A stretch of DNA of 6,452 bases from CAZUZS01 sp964624795 (GTDB taxonomy: Bacteria; Calditrichota; Calditrichia; RBG-13-44-9). Positions within the stretch are counted from its first letter, which is position 1. Each line of letters starts with the position of its first letter. The stretch spans positions 1-6,452 of the forward strand of contig CAZUZS010000141.1 in assembly GCA_964624795.1 (NCBI GenBank). Direction: 5' to 3'. Both the position numbers and the translations under genes were made by a program. Below are positions 5,901 to 6,452 of the stretch, one piece after another. The notes beneath the pieces are model-generated. The model was not told the origin of the DNA. It saw only the letters and a program-made list of their open reading frames with translations, and ran no database searches.

Positions 5901-6452
5901 ATCTGTTCCTCAACATCTTCCACATGGAAAAGCACGTCATCCTGAATAATGGTGTCGTCCGGGAACACGGCGCTGGCAACCTGAAAAGCCGAATCTTCAA
6001 GCTCAATTCCATAGCGATTCACCTTATCCCGGGGAAACGGATATAACAGCGTTCCCGAACCGCATGTGGGATCGAACACCCGAATCTTATTCTTAAAAAC
6101 TTCCGGTGGCAGCATTTCTGCAATCATTTCCGCAACCCATTGCGGAGTCAGGTATTGACCACCAGCCAGTATATTCGATGCAGTGTAACCCAATTCCTGA
6201 ATCTGGTCTTGAGTAGCTTTGACGATTCCGCCAATCCCGGTGAAATACTGCATTGCCTTTTTCCGATTTTCCTCCCACTCCGGACCAGCCGGATTCAATG
6301 CGCCTTCATTGATCATTCTCAAAACAGTCTCATTATTGGCCTTTCTTTCTGTCAATGTCAAATACTTAGAAGCCGGATCAATGAAATCATATATCCCCCA
6401 ATTCTTGAGCTCCGGATAATCTGCCAGAACCTCTGCCGGAACCTTCTTGCCT
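2993..6452 (-). CDS. N6-adenine DNA methyltransferase-SNF2 helicase fusion, 5' end outside window (partial)
   Basis: The frame is open to the right edge (first full codon at 6451-6449; 1152 residues seen), so the TTG at 6361 is not the start. I number residues from the edge. Residues 4-15 (VPAEVLADYPEL) resemble a segment I recall from phage and plasmid multidomain proteins. Residues ~97-295 form a type I HsdM-like gamma-class methyltransferase: GGQYLTP (97-103), AdoMet motif I DPTCGSG (127-133), catalytic NPPY (190-193). Residues ~300-610 are unassigned and may hold target recognition. Residues ~615-1110 are an SF2/SNF2 helicase: GLGKT (636-640), DESQ (767-770), TGT (795-797), motif V GKGVTLTAAN (1053-1062), QAWKRAHRLSQ (1077-1087). 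A C-x2-C-x8-C-x2-C zinc ribbon (718-733) interrupts the first lobe. All signature residues are intact. It should methylate adenine and translocate on DNA. A DarB-like anti-restriction, or BREX/DISARM-like defence, role is possible. No nuclease is visible. Confidence 0.93.
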   Translation of the reverse strand, partial: GKKVPAEVLADYPELKNWGIYDFIDPASKYLTLTERKANNETVLRMINEGALNPAGPEWEENRKKAMQYFTGIGGIVKATQDQIQELGYTASNILAGGQYLTPQWVAEMIAEMLPPEVFKNKIRVFDPTCGSGTLLYPFPRDKVNRYGIELEDSAFQVASAVFPDDTIIQDDVLFHVEDVEEQMDLVVTNPPYGLHWQAEDDTILERSGYDGRVLSHLATMEIAVRSLNRGGVLFAVLPQGALENEELRGFRRWVRNNCLEAAVIDLPKWTFKPQGTEAKTILWILVKDYDYYQNKNGMFEFVIKEPGDEEKCIEAFRSSSWWEWIQKIHEERNISHPSKVALKKFNPNPELKTTVFKNTLPDTAIDLVELHLGKYDVIVKPNGLIAALKVEELKNVILGEKWDYQTQDYDRGWDRITNLQQFYVEKVELENSRLIWNLKAMGLRVNISDQVRNWIKKKRKWYERMQTPYEIFADDPYGHLDENDLFSTAEEGDHVQAMFTVHLDRWYRDVYKDGNYYKIVKIRDDEMHGRIVTVSSEREETTFDFIAHERTEFRWMQGNEEQIQHFEFNTLFGKVDMGFCADQDGVMTRYRSEFRKWLNKLETEHPEFNYLFPYQKQDVARLALKPFNYLGYLQGLGKTDTTYALATVMGMKKVLIVCLSSLIDTWVEIAERIGLKYRVITDPDHVKGIKATDETVFYIVSYEKLTSYTTRYEPMKCGRCGTKFQKTICPHCGWKPTKNFLKEHSVKSKQLYKYMKRITWSMIAVDESQSIKAKNSLRARAVRSLKARRKLLVTGTIMKGWVTDAAFQVMWCFGGGTPLFPYNLYKGGTSVYLHDYATYEYVSNQWSDTLTSGRKKMVPEVKNVEKFWSMMQPKMIRRLAEHPDVAEHINLPDVNHYKVWVDMDEPQQEFYTWWLEHFSEWFNSRLEEEERSSDNRLTGAEILSQLWKLRFAATIPTSGKVNNEMISFQGNGTAKEKQVIDIVKDCLGRGEKVIVFTGLNDMAGRLEEALEGFGVAKVVGSVSIKKRNKIRRQFSRSKELKIIIAGIMAMGKGVTLTAANNVVFTDLDWTPDSIEQAWKRAHRLSQTRNVNVYYVLSKETIDEDIDQLIYNKQSAIAKAIDRADFEERAESFSPRDFAMKMLERKGMLEYT

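Noticed and set aside
6359..6361. TTG at 6361 as the start of the methylase-helicase
   Set aside because: The 30 codons to its right are open and read as protein-like sequence in the same frame to the window edge. No Shine-Dalgarno precedes the TTG. The start is off-window.

Overview
The window is a compact block of six genes, all on the minus strand, with roughly balanced to slightly AT-rich base composition. It reads from high to low coordinates. The standard bacterial code fits: TAA and TGA are both used as stops, and several starts have clear Shine-Dalgarno sequences (AGGAGGT, AAAGGAG). Nothing identifies the species. The very large multidomain DNA enzyme, short overlapping genes of unknown family and absence of housekeeping genes suggest a phage, plasmid, integrative element or defence island of a bacterium. 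That assignment is inference.

From the right edge, positions 6452-2993 hold one long gene that enters already in frame, so its true start lies outside the window. It fuses an N6-adenine DNA methyltransferase domain (motif X-like GGQYLTP, motif I DPTCGSG, motif IV NPPY) to a C-terminal SNF2/superfamily 2 helicase (GLGKT, DESQ, TGT, QAWKRAHRLSQ). A four-cysteine zinc ribbon is inserted within the first helicase lobe. No nuclease is visible in the part present.

Positions 2992-2913 are a short AT-rich spacer. It contains a perfect TTGACA hexamer, an inverted repeat overlapping it and a 14-bp palindrome, making it a plausible regulated promoter for the downstream genes. Next come a ~154-residue protein of unknown family with a Lys/Met-rich start, a 135-residue protein with an Xre-like helix-turn-helix region, and a 472-residue protein of unknown family. 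The last has an N-terminal zinc ribbon, a basic stretch and QLNMF, a match to the bacterial sliding-clamp binding motif. An 11-nt overlap leads into a 44-residue single-pass membrane protein with a near-ideal ribosome binding site. This overlaps by 23 nt a sixth gene that runs off the left edge (167 residues seen).

The 15-nt and 1-nt gaps and the overlaps imply that the five small genes are one transcription and translation unit, probably co-inherited with the methylase-helicase. The fusion resembles in architecture the P1 DarB-like methylase-helicases and other methylase/helicase defence or anti-restriction proteins, but its role cannot be fixed from sequence alone. The combination with an HTH protein, a putative clamp-binding zinc-ribbon protein and a micro-membrane protein is the candidate undescribed system here.
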